Part shown: piece by piece, positions 9,022 to 19,935 of the stretch
Layout: every line of letters begins with the position of its first letter
How positions within the stretch are numbered: position 1 is the stretch's first letter
NCBI RefSeq assembly: GCF_013034685.1
Contig: NZ_WQGO01000003.1
Location: 372,001-436,000, forward strand
From: Ruegeria lacuscaerulensis
GTDB taxonomy: Bacteria; Pseudomonadota; Alphaproteobacteria; Rhodobacterales; Rhodobacteraceae
DNA length: 64,000 nt
Reading direction: 5' to 3'
Notes under the pieces: model-generated
What the model was told of the DNA's origin: nothing
The model's database searches: none
The model's input: only the letters and a program-made list of their open reading frames with translations
Program-made: the position numbers and the translations under genes

Positions 9022-9036
9022 GCATATTTAGTATGC
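9022..9036. promoter_or_regulatory. Palindrome upstream of the BlaI-type repressor, candidate operator
   Basis: GCATA-TTTAG-TATGC is a perfect 5-base inverted repeat with a 5-base spacer, ending 15 bases before the repressor start at 9007. BlaI-family dimers bind short palindromes in their own promoters, so autoregulation is plausible. The sequence differs from the classical TACA/TGTA core. Confidence 0.4.
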
Positions 9037-9072
9037 CTGACAGACAAGCATCCTTTCGCTGTTTCGCAAAGC

Positions 9073-9474
9073 TCAAACTTTCCAGAAGACGAAGAATCCC
9101 CAGCCGATCGACAGGAAAAGCGGTGCCCAGACGGGCTGGCCAACCAATCCCAACCAAGCAAGGAAGATATAGGCCGATCCCAATAGGGTGATGAACAGCC
9201 GGTCGCCCAGCGTGGTGGTCAGGCCAAGCACGCCGCGCCGTTCGATCCCGTCGCGGAACTTGAACCCTTCCAGCACGCCGATCAGGGCGATGGCCGAAAA
9301 GATACCGACGAACAGCGCCAGCGTTGCGGGGGTCCAAGCCATCCAGAAATCGGGCCACAAGGGATCGGTCCAGGAAAACCCTTTTTCCTCCTGCTGGCCG
9401 ACGCTGCCCCAACCGGCCTGCTGGGCAGCCGCCATCGAGGGTAGAAAGGGGAGGGTGAGAAGAAGTTTACGCAT
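9073..9474 (-). CDS. glpU: DUF2160 membrane protein of glycerol ABC operon
   Basis: A 133-residue protein with an N-terminal hydrophobic segment ending in AAAQQ (signal-like) and about three further membrane helices, matching DUF2160, which is found with glycerol-type ABC transporters in Rhizobium and Rhodobacterales (GlpU, role unknown). I chose ATG 9474, which has GAGG six bases upstream; a GTG at 9486 overlaps the previous stop and is less likely. It is the last gene of the glpV-S-T-P-Q-U set. It could be an accessory membrane subunit of the transporter. Confidence 0.75.
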   Translation of the reverse strand: MRKLLLTLPFLPSMAAAQQAGWGSVGQQEEKGFSWTDPLWPDFWMAWTPATLALFVGIFSAIALIGVLEGFKFRDGIERRGVLGLTTTLGDRLFITLLGSAYIFLAWLGLVGQPVWAPLFLSIGWGFFVFWKV

Positions 9475-9482
9475 ATCGAACC

Positions 9483-10280
9483 TCACACACGGCCCATCGC
9501 GAACCCGCGCGCGATGTAGTTGCGGACAAACCAGATGACGATGGCACCGGGGATGATGGTCAGCGTCCCGGCAGCCGCCAGCAGGCCCAGCTCATACCCC
9601 GCGCTGGAAGCGGTACGGGTCATCACGGCGGCGATGGGCTTGGCCTCAACCGCCGTAAGGGTTTTGGCCAGAAGCATCTCGACCCACGAGAACATGAAGC
9701 AGAAGAACGCCGCCACGCCGACGCCCGCCTTGATGTTGGGTAGGAAAATCGTCACGAAGAAGCGCGGGAAGGAATAGCCGTCGACATAGGCGGTTTCATC
9801 CAGTTCCTTTGGGATGCCGCGCATGAAGCCTTCCAGAATCCACACCGCCAGCGGCACGTTGAACAGTGTATGCGCCAGCGCCACGGCCAGATGGGTGTCA
9901 AACAGCCCGATCGACGAATAAAGCTGGAAGAACGGCAGCGCGAACACGGCCGCCGGGGCCATCCGGTTGGTCAGCAGCCAAAAGAACAGCTGCTTGTCAC
10001 CCAGAAACCGATAGCGCGAGAACGCATAGGCCGCAGGCAGGGCCACACAGACCGACAGCACCGTGTTCAGTGTTACGTAGATGATCGAGTTGATATAACC
10101 CCAATACCATGTCGGATCGGTGAAGATGGTGATGTAATTTTCCAGCGTAAAGGTCTGGGGGAATAGGGAAAAGCCCGACAGGATTTCGTTCGTTGTCTTG
10201 AAGGACATCGCCACCAGCCAATAGATCGGCAGCATCAGGAACGCGATATAGAGGATCGGGATAAGAGACCGCTTCTTCAT
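9483..10280 (-). CDS. glpQ: Glycerol-type ABC transporter permease (MalG type)
   Basis: A 265-residue inner-membrane permease with six helices. The coupling segment EELDETAYVDGYSFPRFFVTIFLPNIKAG shape (EAA loop: A-x-V-DG-x9-LP) identifies the MalG/UgpE class. It pairs with the next permease upstream, whose stop it overlaps by four bases. With GlpP it would form the channel for uptake of glycerol or a related polyol. Substrate identity is taken from operon organisation and the DUF2160 partner, not from the permease itself. Confidence 0.82.
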   Translation of the reverse strand: MKKRSLIPILYIAFLMLPIYWLVAMSFKTTNEILSGFSLFPQTFTLENYITIFTDPTWYWGYINSIIYVTLNTVLSVCVALPAAYAFSRYRFLGDKQLFFWLLTNRMAPAAVFALPFFQLYSSIGLFDTHLAVALAHTLFNVPLAVWILEGFMRGIPKELDETAYVDGYSFPRFFVTIFLPNIKAGVGVAAFFCFMFSWVEMLLAKTLTAVEAKPIAAVMTRTASSAGYELGLLAAAGTLTIIPGAIVIWFVRNYIARGFAMGRV

Positions 10281-11140
10281 TGCGCGTCATCCTTTGTCAT
10301 CAGAGTGTAGAAGACCCAGCTGACCAGCAGCGTGATGGCGAAATATATCAGGCTCATCGCGGCTGCAGGGCCGAGGTCGAACTGTCCCAGCGCGATCTTC
10401 ACAAGGTCGATCGACAGCAAGGTGGTTGAGTTGCCGGGGCCACCGCCCGTCAGAACGAAGGGCTCGGTATAGATGTTGAAACTGTCCATGAACCTCAGCA
10501 GGACGGCGATGGTCAGGACGGTTTTCATCTTGGGCAGTTGGATATAGCGGAACACCGACCAAGGGCTGGCACCGTCGATTTTGGCGGCCTGATAATAGGC
10601 ATCGGGGATCGACACGAGGCCCGCATAGCACAGCAGAACAACCAGCGACGTCCAGTGCCAGACATCCATGACGACGACCGTGATCCAAGCCGACAGAGGC
10701 TGTTGCGTCATGTCATAGTTGATGCCCAGAACATCATTCAGGAAGTACCCCAGCAGGCCGATCTTGGGCAGGGTAAAGATGTTCCACATCGAGCCGACTA
10801 CGTTCCACGGGATCAGCATCGGCAGGGCCATCAGGACCAGACAGACCGGCACCCAGAAGCCTTTGCGCGGCATCGACAGGGCGACGATGATGCCGAGGGG
10901 CACCTCGATTAGCAGGATCAGGAAGGTAAACAGGAATTGCCGTCCCAAAGCAGCCTGAAAACGGTCCGAGCGCAGGATTTGCTCGAACCAGCCAAGGCCT
11001 TCCCAGAAGAACTGGTTGTTGCCAAAGGTTTCCTGCACCGAGTAGTTGACCACCGTCATCATCGGCACCAGCGCGTTGAATGCGACCAGCGCCAGCACGG
11101 GCAACACAAAGAACCACGCTTTTTGGTTTTCCGTTCTCAT
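10277..11140 (-). CDS. glpP: Glycerol-type ABC transporter permease (MalF type)
   Basis: A 287-residue inner-membrane permease with six predicted helices. The EAA loop reads YYQAAKIDGASPWSVFRYIQLP, typical of MalF/UgpA partners. It follows the second ATPase gene directly (shared base at 11140) and overlaps glpQ by four bases, so the whole set is probably translated from one message. It likely forms a heterodimeric channel with GlpQ. Confidence 0.82.
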   Translation of the reverse strand: MRTENQKAWFFVLPVLALVAFNALVPMMTVVNYSVQETFGNNQFFWEGLGWFEQILRSDRFQAALGRQFLFTFLILLIEVPLGIIVALSMPRKGFWVPVCLVLMALPMLIPWNVVGSMWNIFTLPKIGLLGYFLNDVLGINYDMTQQPLSAWITVVVMDVWHWTSLVVLLCYAGLVSIPDAYYQAAKIDGASPWSVFRYIQLPKMKTVLTIAVLLRFMDSFNIYTEPFVLTGGGPGNSTTLLSIDLVKIALGQFDLGPAAAMSLIYFAITLLVSWVFYTLMTKDDAQ

Positions 11141-12213
11141 CAGCTGCGCTCCTCGGTTGCGATCCAGCCGTCACGGTAGACGCGGGATTGTTCGGGTTTG
11201 AATTGCAGGTAGACCTGCGAACCGGGTTCCGGCACGCTGTGTTCCGTCACGGCCTTGAGCGCGGTATTGCCAACCATGGCGCTGACCACGTAGTGGCGAC
11301 CAATGTCCGAGACCTTGGTCACATGCGCCGGGATGCCCGTATCTCCAAAGCCCACATATTCGGGCCGGATACCCAGATCGGTGCGGCCTCCGTCACCGTG
11401 GGTGGGACCTTCCAGCATGACCTCATGACCTTCGAACACTGCGCGGTCGCCTTTGGCTTCGCAGGGCAGGACATTCATGCCGGGTGAGCCGATGAAGTGA
11501 CCCACAAACGTATGCTGAGGCCGGTCGAAGAGTTCAACCGGTGTGCCGATCTGCACCACTTCGCCTTCTTGCATGACAACGACTTCGTCGGCGAAAGTAA
11601 GGGCCTCGGTCTGGTCATGGGTCACATAGATCATCGTGGCTTTGACGCGCTGGTGCAGCTCTTTCAGCTTGGACCGCAGTTTCCATTTCAGGTGCGGGTC
11701 GATCACGGTCAGCGGTTCGTCAAACATCACTGCGTTCACGTCATCGCGCACCAGCCCGCGCCCCATCGAGATTTTCTGCTTGTTGTCCGGGCTCAGGCCG
11801 CTGGCGCGGGTGCTCAGCATATCCGTGACGTCCAACATCTCGGCGATCTCATCGACACGGCGCTTGATCGTTGCCGGGTCAACGCCTCGGTTTTTCAGCG
11901 GAAAGGCCAGGTTTTCGCCCACGGTCATCGTGTCGTAGATCACTGGAAACTGGAACACCTGCGCAATGTTGCGCTGGTCGGGGGGCAGGGCGGTCACATC
12001 CCGATCATCGAACAAGATTTGCCCTTCGGATGGGGTCAGAAGGCCCGAGATGATGTTCAGCAAGGTGGACTTGCCGCAGCCCGACGGCCCCAGCAGCGCA
12101 TAGGCTCCGCCATCGCGCCATGTGACGTCGATTTCCTTCAGCGCATAATCTTCGGGGCCTTTCGGCGCGGGCATATAGCTGTGTCGCAGATTGGAAAGTT
12201 TGATCTGTGCCAT
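11140..12213 (-). CDS. glpT: Glycerol-type ABC transporter ATPase with non-canonical signature
   Basis: A 357-residue MalK-type ATPase with a C-terminal TOBE region. Walker A is at residues 42-50 (GPSGCGKST) and Walker B at about 162-166 with Glu166 (AVMFDEP). The signature LSGGQ is replaced by LSPDNKQ at 140-146, and the D-loop reads TVID rather than ALD. The partner ATPase GlpS has a normal signature, so the dimer would have one degenerate composite site. This asymmetry is seen in some heterodimeric ABC systems. It begins two bases after glpS ends. Confidence 0.85.
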   Translation of the reverse strand: MAQIKLSNLRHSYMPAPKGPEDYALKEIDVTWRDGGAYALLGPSGCGKSTLLNIISGLLTPSEGQILFDDRDVTALPPDQRNIAQVFQFPVIYDTMTVGENLAFPLKNRGVDPATIKRRVDEIAEMLDVTDMLSTRASGLSPDNKQKISMGRGLVRDDVNAVMFDEPLTVIDPHLKWKLRSKLKELHQRVKATMIYVTHDQTEALTFADEVVVMQEGEVVQIGTPVELFDRPQHTFVGHFIGSPGMNVLPCEAKGDRAVFEGHEVMLEGPTHGDGGRTDLGIRPEYVGFGDTGIPAHVTKVSDIGRHYVVSAMVGNTALKAVTEHSVPEPGSQVYLQFKPEQSRVYRDGWIATEERS

Positions 12214-12214
12214 G

Positions 12215-13264
12215 TCAGGCCACCCTTTTGCCGTCTTGGCCGAAATACCGGCAATGCGCCGGGTTCATGTAGAAACTGTGATCCTCGCCGACTTGATAGG
12301 GATGCACACCAGCCGCCAGCGAGACCCAATCATCCGATCCATGTCGAAAATGCGCGCTGGAATCCGAACCCGACAGCTCAGTCACAATGACCCGGCCTGT
12401 CAGTTCCACATCCGCATCAGATGTGCGGAACGGCGTCACCCGGTGTGGGCGCACGGCGACCATGTAGTCTCCATCGGCCATGTCCGAGACGGCCCAGCCT
12501 CCGCCACCTGCCAGTTGCGCTTGAGCGCCGGACACGGTGATTTGGGCCACGTTGATCGGCGGGTCCGAGAACACACGCGCGGCGGCGATGTTTTCAGGAT
12601 TGCGATAGATATCGGCGGTGGGGCCGAATTGCGTGACGCGACCATCCTCCATCAGGGCGGTGTAGCCACCCAGAAGCAGCGCCTCTTCGGGTTCCGAGGT
12701 CGCATAGACCACGACGGCCCCGCGCCCTGCAAACAAGTCGGGCAGTTGTTCGCGCAATTCTTCGCGCAGCTTGTAGTCGAGGTTTGCCAGCGGCTCGTCC
12801 AGAAACACCGCGCGGCTTTCCTTGGCAATCGCGCGGGCGAGAGCTGTACGCTGTTGCTGACCCCCCGACAGCTCATGTGGGCGGCGATGCAGCATGGGGC
12901 GCAATTGCAGCAAGTCAGCGGCCTCTTCCACGCGGCCTTCGATCTCGGATTGCGCCATGCCTGCCACGCGCAGGGGCGAGGCAATATTGTCGAAAACTGT
13001 CATATGCGGGTAGTTCACGAAGAACTGGTGCACCAGGCTAATCTGCCGCTTTTGCGTGTTCAGCCGGGTCACATCCTGCCCGTCCATCAGCACTTTGCCC
13101 GAGGCCATCGGATCCAGCCCGGCCATCATCTTGATCAGAGAGGTCTTGCCCGATCCTGTCGCACCCAGCAGCACATTGAAATGGCCGGTCTGCAGCTTCA
13201 GGTTGGTAGGCTTGATATGAATAACGTTGCCAACCCGCTTGGTGGCGTCTTGAAGTTCGATCAT
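12215..13264 (-). CDS. glpS: Glycerol-type ABC transporter ATPase
   Basis: A 349-residue MalK-type ATPase. Walker A is at residues 34-41 (GATGSGKT), the signature LSGGQ at 132-136, and Walker B is AVFLDEPLANLD. A C-terminal TOBE-like domain follows. The start is placed at ATG 13264 (MIELQDATKRVG), where ABC similarity begins; the frame is open a further 20 codons without family character. It is the partner of GlpT and lies 81 bases after the solute-binding protein gene. Confidence 0.85.
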   Translation of the reverse strand: MIELQDATKRVGNVIHIKPTNLKLQTGHFNVLLGATGSGKTSLIKMMAGLDPMASGKVLMDGQDVTRLNTQKRQISLVHQFFVNYPHMTVFDNIASPLRVAGMAQSEIEGRVEEAADLLQLRPMLHRRPHELSGGQQQRTALARAIAKESRAVFLDEPLANLDYKLREELREQLPDLFAGRGAVVVYATSEPEEALLLGGYTALMEDGRVTQFGPTADIYRNPENIAAARVFSDPPINVAQITVSGAQAQLAGGGGWAVSDMADGDYMVAVRPHRVTPFRTSDADVELTGRVIVTELSGSDSSAHFRHGSDDWVSLAAGVHPYQVGEDHSFYMNPAHCRYFGQDGKRVA

Positions 13265-13345
13265 GTCCGTGGGTTCCGGTCCTTCAGTGCGACGCACTGG
13301 TCGTGGGGTGGGGATGCCGCGCACGGCACCCCCGGTTGCATTGGC

Positions 13346-15085
<1,740 letters not shown>

Positions 15086-15196
15086 CTGTCTCCTCCCAAA
15101 GATTATGGTTTCCGGCGCGAACCGGATGGCGAGGAGCATCGGCGATTTTTTGCATATGTGTCAAACTAAATTTTTAGTAAATGAAATTGACGTCGT

Positions 15197-15225
15197 ATAA
15201 TGCGCTGAAAAAAAACACTTTTCAA
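15197..15225 (-). promoter_or_regulatory. Candidate sigma-70 promoter upstream of glpV
   Basis: On the minus strand, TTGAAA (15220-15225) and CATTAT (15197-15202) are 17 bases apart, with a run of eight T between them. It lies about 110 bases upstream of the glpV start and downstream of the tRNA-Glu pair. Match to the consensus is moderate and no transcription start is known. Confidence 0.3.
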
Positions 15226-15367
15226 TTTATTGCGAGCGCAGTCACAAGACAGACAAAAGGCTGAGAGGTGGTTTGCCGCAACTGTGAGTTCGGGTTTGTT
15301 GTTGAAATCGATTCCCAGACATCCAAAGCGAAACCGGCGGACTGCACGGCGAAAAAGAGGGGGAAAA

Positions 15368-15442
15368 TGGCAGCCCGTAGGGGAATCGAACCCCTCTTTC
15401 CAGGTTGAAAACCTGGCGTCCTAACCGATAGACGAACGGGCC
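15368..15442 (-). tRNA. tRNA-Glu (TTC), second copy in transcript order
   Basis: A 75-base cloverleaf with encoded CCA. The acceptor stem is GGCCCGT/ACGGGCT (first pair G-U), the anticodon stem CCAGG/CCTGG holds TTTTCAA with anticodon TTC (complement of 15407-15409), and the T arm is AGGGG-TTCGATT-CCCCT. It is identical to the copy at 15465-15539. Confidence 0.95.
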
Positions 15443-15464
15443 ATTTAAGCCGAACAAGCACAAG

Positions 15465-15539
15465 TGGCAGCCCGTAGGGGAATCGAACCCCTCTTTCCAG
15501 GTTGAAAACCTGGCGTCCTAACCGATAGACGAACGGGCC
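15465..15539 (-). tRNA. tRNA-Glu (TTC), first copy in transcript order
   Basis: Base for base the same 75 positions as the copy at 15368-15442, including the 3' CCA, separated from it by 22 bases. The short spacer suggests one transcript processed into two tRNAs. Confidence 0.95.
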
Positions 15540-15637
15540 ACGCTTGCTTGTGGAGGGCCTTTTACGGTTTACCTACACCCCCCGCAAGCCGAAAAATGCA
15601 GGGAGGGACAAGTTTTTTGGCGGGGTCGGGCGCGGGC

Positions 15638-17380
15638 CTAATTTGCCTCGGCTGCGTCCTCCAACCGAAGCTGCACGGATTGCCGTCCGCCCCACGTATT
15701 GACCTCGAGCCGCCCAGCAAAATGGAACCGAGCGCCACCGTGGTTGGACAGTTTTTCCCCGATTGGTCCGTCGAACGCACCGAACGCGATGGCGTCCAGA
15801 CCGCTGCCCACACCATCGGACAGGGACAGTTTCAGATGTGACTCGCCTACGCGTTTGGCAAAGCGCACTTGCAGATCGGGCAGAGCATAGCGTGGGGCAG
15901 GGGCGCTGGCGCCAAATGGGCCAGCTTTTTCGATCTGTTCGATCAGGTCCACTGTGGCGGCACCCGGCATCAATGTGCCGTCCAGTTTCAGGTCCGCCGG
16001 GCCGCCTTCGCCCGCGCCCTGTTTGGCCAATAGTTCCGACAACCGCGCCATCGCCGGTTCTAGCTGATCGCGCATCACGGTTAGCCCTGCAGCCATCTTG
16101 TGCCCGCCACCTTTGAGCAGCAGCCCTTCGGCAGCCAGACGCTGGATCGAAGCCCCCAGATCGACGCCCGAAACCGAGCGACCCGAGCCCTTGCCTTCAT
16201 CCCCGTCAAAGCCGATCACGATGGCTGGGCGGTTCGCGGCCTCTTTCAGACGCGACGCAACGATGCCAACGACGCCGGGATGCCAGCCCTCACCAGCGGC
16301 CCAGACAAGGGGGGCGTCCACTCCACGTTCCTCGGCCTGTTCCATGGCGGCTGCGCGTACGGTGTTTTCGATATCGCGGCGCTCGGTATTCAGTTCGTCC
16401 AAGCGCTGCGACAGGGCCTCGGCCTCGTGCATCGAATCGGTGCTGAGCAACCGCGCTCCCAGATCGGCCTGGCCAATGCGTCCGCCCGCGTTCACGCGCG
16501 GTCCCAGCATGAACCCAAGGTGATAGCTGTTGGGGGCCGAATCCATCCGCGCCACGTCCGACAGGGCCACCAGACCGGGCCGCTGCCGCTGTGCCATCAC
16601 CTTCAGCCCCTGACGCACCAGCGCGCGGTTCGCCCCGATCAGAGGAGCGACATCTGCCACGGTCGCCAGCGCCACCAAATCCAGCAGCGAGATCAAGTCC
16701 GGTCCCTTAACTCCGGCCTCACGCAGTTGCCGCCCGGCCTCGACCAGCATTAAGAACACCACGCCAGCCGCACACAGATAGCCCAGATCGCCGCTTTCAT
16801 CCTGCCGGTTCGGGTTCACCACGGCCACGCATTCGGGCAGGGTCTCGCCGCCCAAATGGTGATCCAGCACGATTACATCCGCGCCCTTGGCTGCCGCGAT
16901 CGGTTCATGGCTCAGCGTGCCGCAATCGACGCAGATGATCAGGTCGTGACGGGCGGCCAGCTCCTGCATGGCGGGCACATTGGGACCGTAGCCCTCATCA
17001 ATCCGGTCGGGCACGTACAGCGTCGCCTGCAACCCCATCTGACGCAACCAGACCAACAGCAACGCCGCCGAACTGCCGCCGTCCACATCATAGTCCGCAA
17101 AAACAGCAATCCGCTGCTTGGCTCGCACCGCCGTCAGAAACCGGGTGGCTGCGACCTCCATATCCTTCATGTCACGCGGATCGGGCAGCAGTTCTTTCAG
17201 CTTGGGCTCCAGGAAACCGGGGGCCTCCATCGCGGGAACTCCACGGCGCGCCAGCACTTGGCAAACAGCACGCGGCAGCCCAGCCTGTTGCACCAGCATC
17301 TCGGTTGCGCGTTCCACATCCGCCGAGGGGCCGACCCACCGCCGCCCGGACAAAGACTGTTCAACCCCAAGAAAGCTCAT
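15638..17380 (-). CDS. recJ: Single-stranded-DNA-specific exonuclease RecJ
   Basis: A 580-residue DHH-superfamily nuclease that degrades single-stranded DNA 5' to 3' in recombination and mismatch repair. Motif I is AVFADYDVDGGSSAA, the DHH motif is VLDHHLGG, and the DHHA1 glycine motif is LLKGGGHKMAAGLTV. A C-terminal OB-like domain ends the protein. ATG 17380 (MSFLGVEQSLSGRRW) is chosen because RecJ N-termini begin there; the frame is open seven codons further. It follows glpX after 93 bases on the same strand. Confidence 0.95.
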   Translation of the reverse strand: MSFLGVEQSLSGRRWVGPSADVERATEMLVQQAGLPRAVCQVLARRGVPAMEAPGFLEPKLKELLPDPRDMKDMEVAATRFLTAVRAKQRIAVFADYDVDGGSSAALLLVWLRQMGLQATLYVPDRIDEGYGPNVPAMQELAARHDLIICVDCGTLSHEPIAAAKGADVIVLDHHLGGETLPECVAVVNPNRQDESGDLGYLCAAGVVFLMLVEAGRQLREAGVKGPDLISLLDLVALATVADVAPLIGANRALVRQGLKVMAQRQRPGLVALSDVARMDSAPNSYHLGFMLGPRVNAGGRIGQADLGARLLSTDSMHEAEALSQRLDELNTERRDIENTVRAAAMEQAEERGVDAPLVWAAGEGWHPGVVGIVASRLKEAANRPAIVIGFDGDEGKGSGRSVSGVDLGASIQRLAAEGLLLKGGGHKMAAGLTVMRDQLEPAMARLSELLAKQGAGEGGPADLKLDGTLMPGAATVDLIEQIEKAGPFGASAPAPRYALPDLQVRFAKRVGESHLKLSLSDGVGSGLDAIAFGAFDGPIGEKLSNHGGARFHFAGRLEVNTWGGRQSVQLRLEDAAEAN

Positions 17381-17473
17381 GACCCGCCCCTGATATGCCA
17401 AGGCCGGATACCTTCCGGACCCGGCCCTTCTTTTCGTTCAAAATACGACCGCCGGAGGCCGCGGCGCAAGCCG

Positions 17474-18454
17474 CTAGTTGTCGTGCGACCACAGAGGGGT
17501 GCGATAGGACATGCGCCGAACCGATCCGGTCTTAGACCGCATCAGCAGGGTGGTGGTTTCCAGCCAACCCGGCTCGCGCTTGATGCGCGGCAACAGCGAC
17601 CCGCCGGTCACGCCGGTTGCGGCGAAGATCACGTCGGCTGTCACCATCTCATCGCGTTCGTAGATACGGTCCAGATCGGTGATGCCCGCCTTGGCGGCAC
17701 GGCCACGTTCGTCATCGTTGCGGAACAGCAGGCGGCCAAAGATCTGCCCACCCATGCATTTCAAGGCCGCTGCAGCCAGCACACCCTCGGGCGCGCCGCC
17801 TTGGCCCATATACATGTCGATGCCGGTCTCTTCACTTTCGGCGCAATGCATCACACCGGCCACGTCCCCATCGGTGATCAGACGGATCGAGGCTCCGGTC
17901 TCGCGTACTTCGGCGATCATCGCCTCGTGCCGGGGGCGTTCCAGAATGCAAACTGTAATGTCAGCGGGCGCGCAGCCCTTGGCTTTGGCCAGAGCCTCGA
18001 CCCGTTCACGCGGGCTCATGTCCAGATTCACGACGCCTTCGGGATAGCCCGGACCCACGGCCAGCTTGTCCATGTAAACGTCGGGCGCATGCAGCATCGA
18101 GCCGCGCGGGCCCATGGCGATCACGGTCAGGGCATTGGGCATGTCCTTGGCGGTCAGGGTGGTGCCTTCCAGCGGGTCCAGCGCGATGTCCACGCCGGGG
18201 CCATTACCGGTACCGACCTCTTCACCGATATAAAGCATCGGCGCTTCGTCCCGCTCGCCTTCGCCGATGACCACGACGCCTGCGATATCTAGCAGGTTCA
18301 ACTGTTCGCGCATCGCGTTGACCGCTGCCTGATCGGCTGCCTTCTCGTCACCACGTCCCACCAGCGAGGCAGAGGCCAGAGCAGCCTGTTCCGCAACCCG
18401 CGCCAGGCCCAGCGACAGCAGTCGGTCGTTGAAATCAATCTTGGCAGCACTCAT
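17474..18454 (-). CDS. glpX: Class II fructose-1,6-bisphosphatase GlpX
   Basis: A 326-residue phosphatase converting fructose 1,6-bisphosphate to fructose 6-phosphate in gluconeogenesis. Motifs seen are VVIGEGERDEAPMLYIGEEVG and DIALDPLEGTT, which bind metal and phosphate in this class, and MGQGGAPEGVLAAAALKCMGG. ATG 18454 has GAGGA eight bases upstream; GTG 18460 two codons earlier is possible. It lies between hom and recJ on the minus strand, an order common in Rhodobacterales. Confidence 0.95.
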   Translation of the reverse strand: MSAAKIDFNDRLLSLGLARVAEQAALASASLVGRGDEKAADQAAVNAMREQLNLLDIAGVVVIGEGERDEAPMLYIGEEVGTGNGPGVDIALDPLEGTTLTAKDMPNALTVIAMGPRGSMLHAPDVYMDKLAVGPGYPEGVVNLDMSPRERVEALAKAKGCAPADITVCILERPRHEAMIAEVRETGASIRLITDGDVAGVMHCAESEETGIDMYMGQGGAPEGVLAAAALKCMGGQIFGRLLFRNDDERGRAAKAGITDLDRIYERDEMVTADVIFAATGVTGGSLLPRIKREPGWLETTTLLMRSKTGSVRRMSYRTPLWSHDN

Positions 18455-18523
18455 TTTCACTATCCTCAGGTCAGTATAGGCGTTTTCTTGGGCATAGCCT
18501 GCGGCCTAGGTAGGCCGCAAGGG

Positions 18524-19810
18524 TCAAACCTCTTCAATGCGCAGCGCGACCGGTTCGCCCGATACCACATCGGTGTCGCGGAACCCGTCCAGCGCCACAT
18601 CCAGCGTGGCCCGTGTTGTTTTATGCGTTACGATCAGGACCGGCGCGGTGCTGTCCGAGTGGCCATATTGGCGCATCCGGTCGATCGACACACCGGCATC
18701 GCCCAGAATGGCAGCCACTTTCGCCAGCGCGCCGGGTTTGTCGAACAGCGCAAGACGCAGGTAATAGGGGGCGGGCAGGCCGGTGATCGCCGGTGCCGCA
18801 TCCTGCAACGAGGTCGCGGGCCGGCCAAAGGTCGGGATTTGCAACCCGCGCGCCAGATCACAGACATCGCCCATCACGGCGCTTGCCGTGGGGCCTTCGC
18901 CCGCGCCGGGGCCGCGCAGAACGACTTGTTCGACCGCATCGCCCTCGATCACTACCATGTTGGTGCCGCCTTCCAGTTGTCCCAGCGCCGAGCCGCTGGG
19001 TACAAGGCAGGGCTGCATCCGTTGGACCAGCCCACGCGCGGTTTTCTGCGCCACACCTAGCAGCTTGATGCGATAGCCCATATCGTCGGCCTGGTGGATG
19101 TCATCGAGGCTGATCTGCTGAATGCCCTCAATCTCGATCCCGTCGAAGTTGGGTTTGGTGCCGAAGGCAATCGACGACAGCAGCGCCAGTTTATGTGCCG
19201 CGTCGATGCCGCCGACATCCAGATTTGGATCAGCTTCGAGGTACCCCAGCTGGGCGCATTCTTCGAACAGGGCGTTATAGCCTAGCTCCTGCGATTGCAT
19301 CCGGGTCAGAATATAGTTGCAGGTGCCGTTCATCACGCCCATGACGCGGGTGATTTCATTGCCGGCAAGACCTTCGGTCAGGGATTTGATCACGGGAATA
19401 CCGCCTGCAACGGCGGCCTCGAACCGGATCACGCGCCCGGCGGCTTCGGCCTTTTCGGCCAGCTCTTGCCCGTGGATCGCCAGCAGCGCTTTGTTTGCGG
19501 TTACGACGTCTTTGCCACTGGCCAGCGCCGCCTCGACCGAGGCTTTGGCGGGGCCGTTTTCACCGCCCATCAGTTCAACATAGACGTCGATATCGTCCCG
19601 CTGCGCCAGGGCAACCGGGTCGGTTTCCCACGCATAGCCCGACAGGTTCACGCCGCGATCCTTGGACGCGTCGCGCGCCGATACGGCGGTGATTTCAATG
19701 GGGCGGCCAGTACGCGCTTGCAGCAAATCCGCATGTTGGCGCACGATCTTGACGACACCCACGCCGACCGTTCCCAAGCCCGCAATTCCAAGCCGCAGCG
19801 CCTGTGTCAT
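18524..19810 (-). CDS. hom: Homoserine dehydrogenase
   Basis: A 428-residue enzyme reducing aspartate semialdehyde to homoserine for threonine and methionine synthesis. The NAD(P) motif is GIAGLGTVGVGVVK. The substrate region has GVMNGTCNYILTRM and the catalytic stretch LGYLEADPNLDVGGIDAAHKLALL. The C-terminal ACT domain (LRLALFDKPGALAKVAAILGDAGVSIDRMRQ region) points to amino acid feedback control. It precedes glpX by about 70 bases on the same strand. Confidence 0.96.
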   Translation of the reverse strand: MTQALRLGIAGLGTVGVGVVKIVRQHADLLQARTGRPIEITAVSARDASKDRGVNLSGYAWETDPVALAQRDDIDVYVELMGGENGPAKASVEAALASGKDVVTANKALLAIHGQELAEKAEAAGRVIRFEAAVAGGIPVIKSLTEGLAGNEITRVMGVMNGTCNYILTRMQSQELGYNALFEECAQLGYLEADPNLDVGGIDAAHKLALLSSIAFGTKPNFDGIEIEGIQQISLDDIHQADDMGYRIKLLGVAQKTARGLVQRMQPCLVPSGSALGQLEGGTNMVVIEGDAVEQVVLRGPGAGEGPTASAVMGDVCDLARGLQIPTFGRPATSLQDAAPAITGLPAPYYLRLALFDKPGALAKVAAILGDAGVSIDRMRQYGHSDSTAPVLIVTHKTTRATLDVALDGFRDTDVVSGEPVALRIEEV

Positions 19811-19935
19811 CCCGTGGGTTCCTTTCGCTCGAATTCATCGCCTTTCGGGCCTTGCCCGTTCTCCGCTGCCTTAGCGGGTTCGGCGCAAGGGTGCAATGCG
19901 TCCCGAACCGGGCCAACAAGGGATTTTGACGACGT

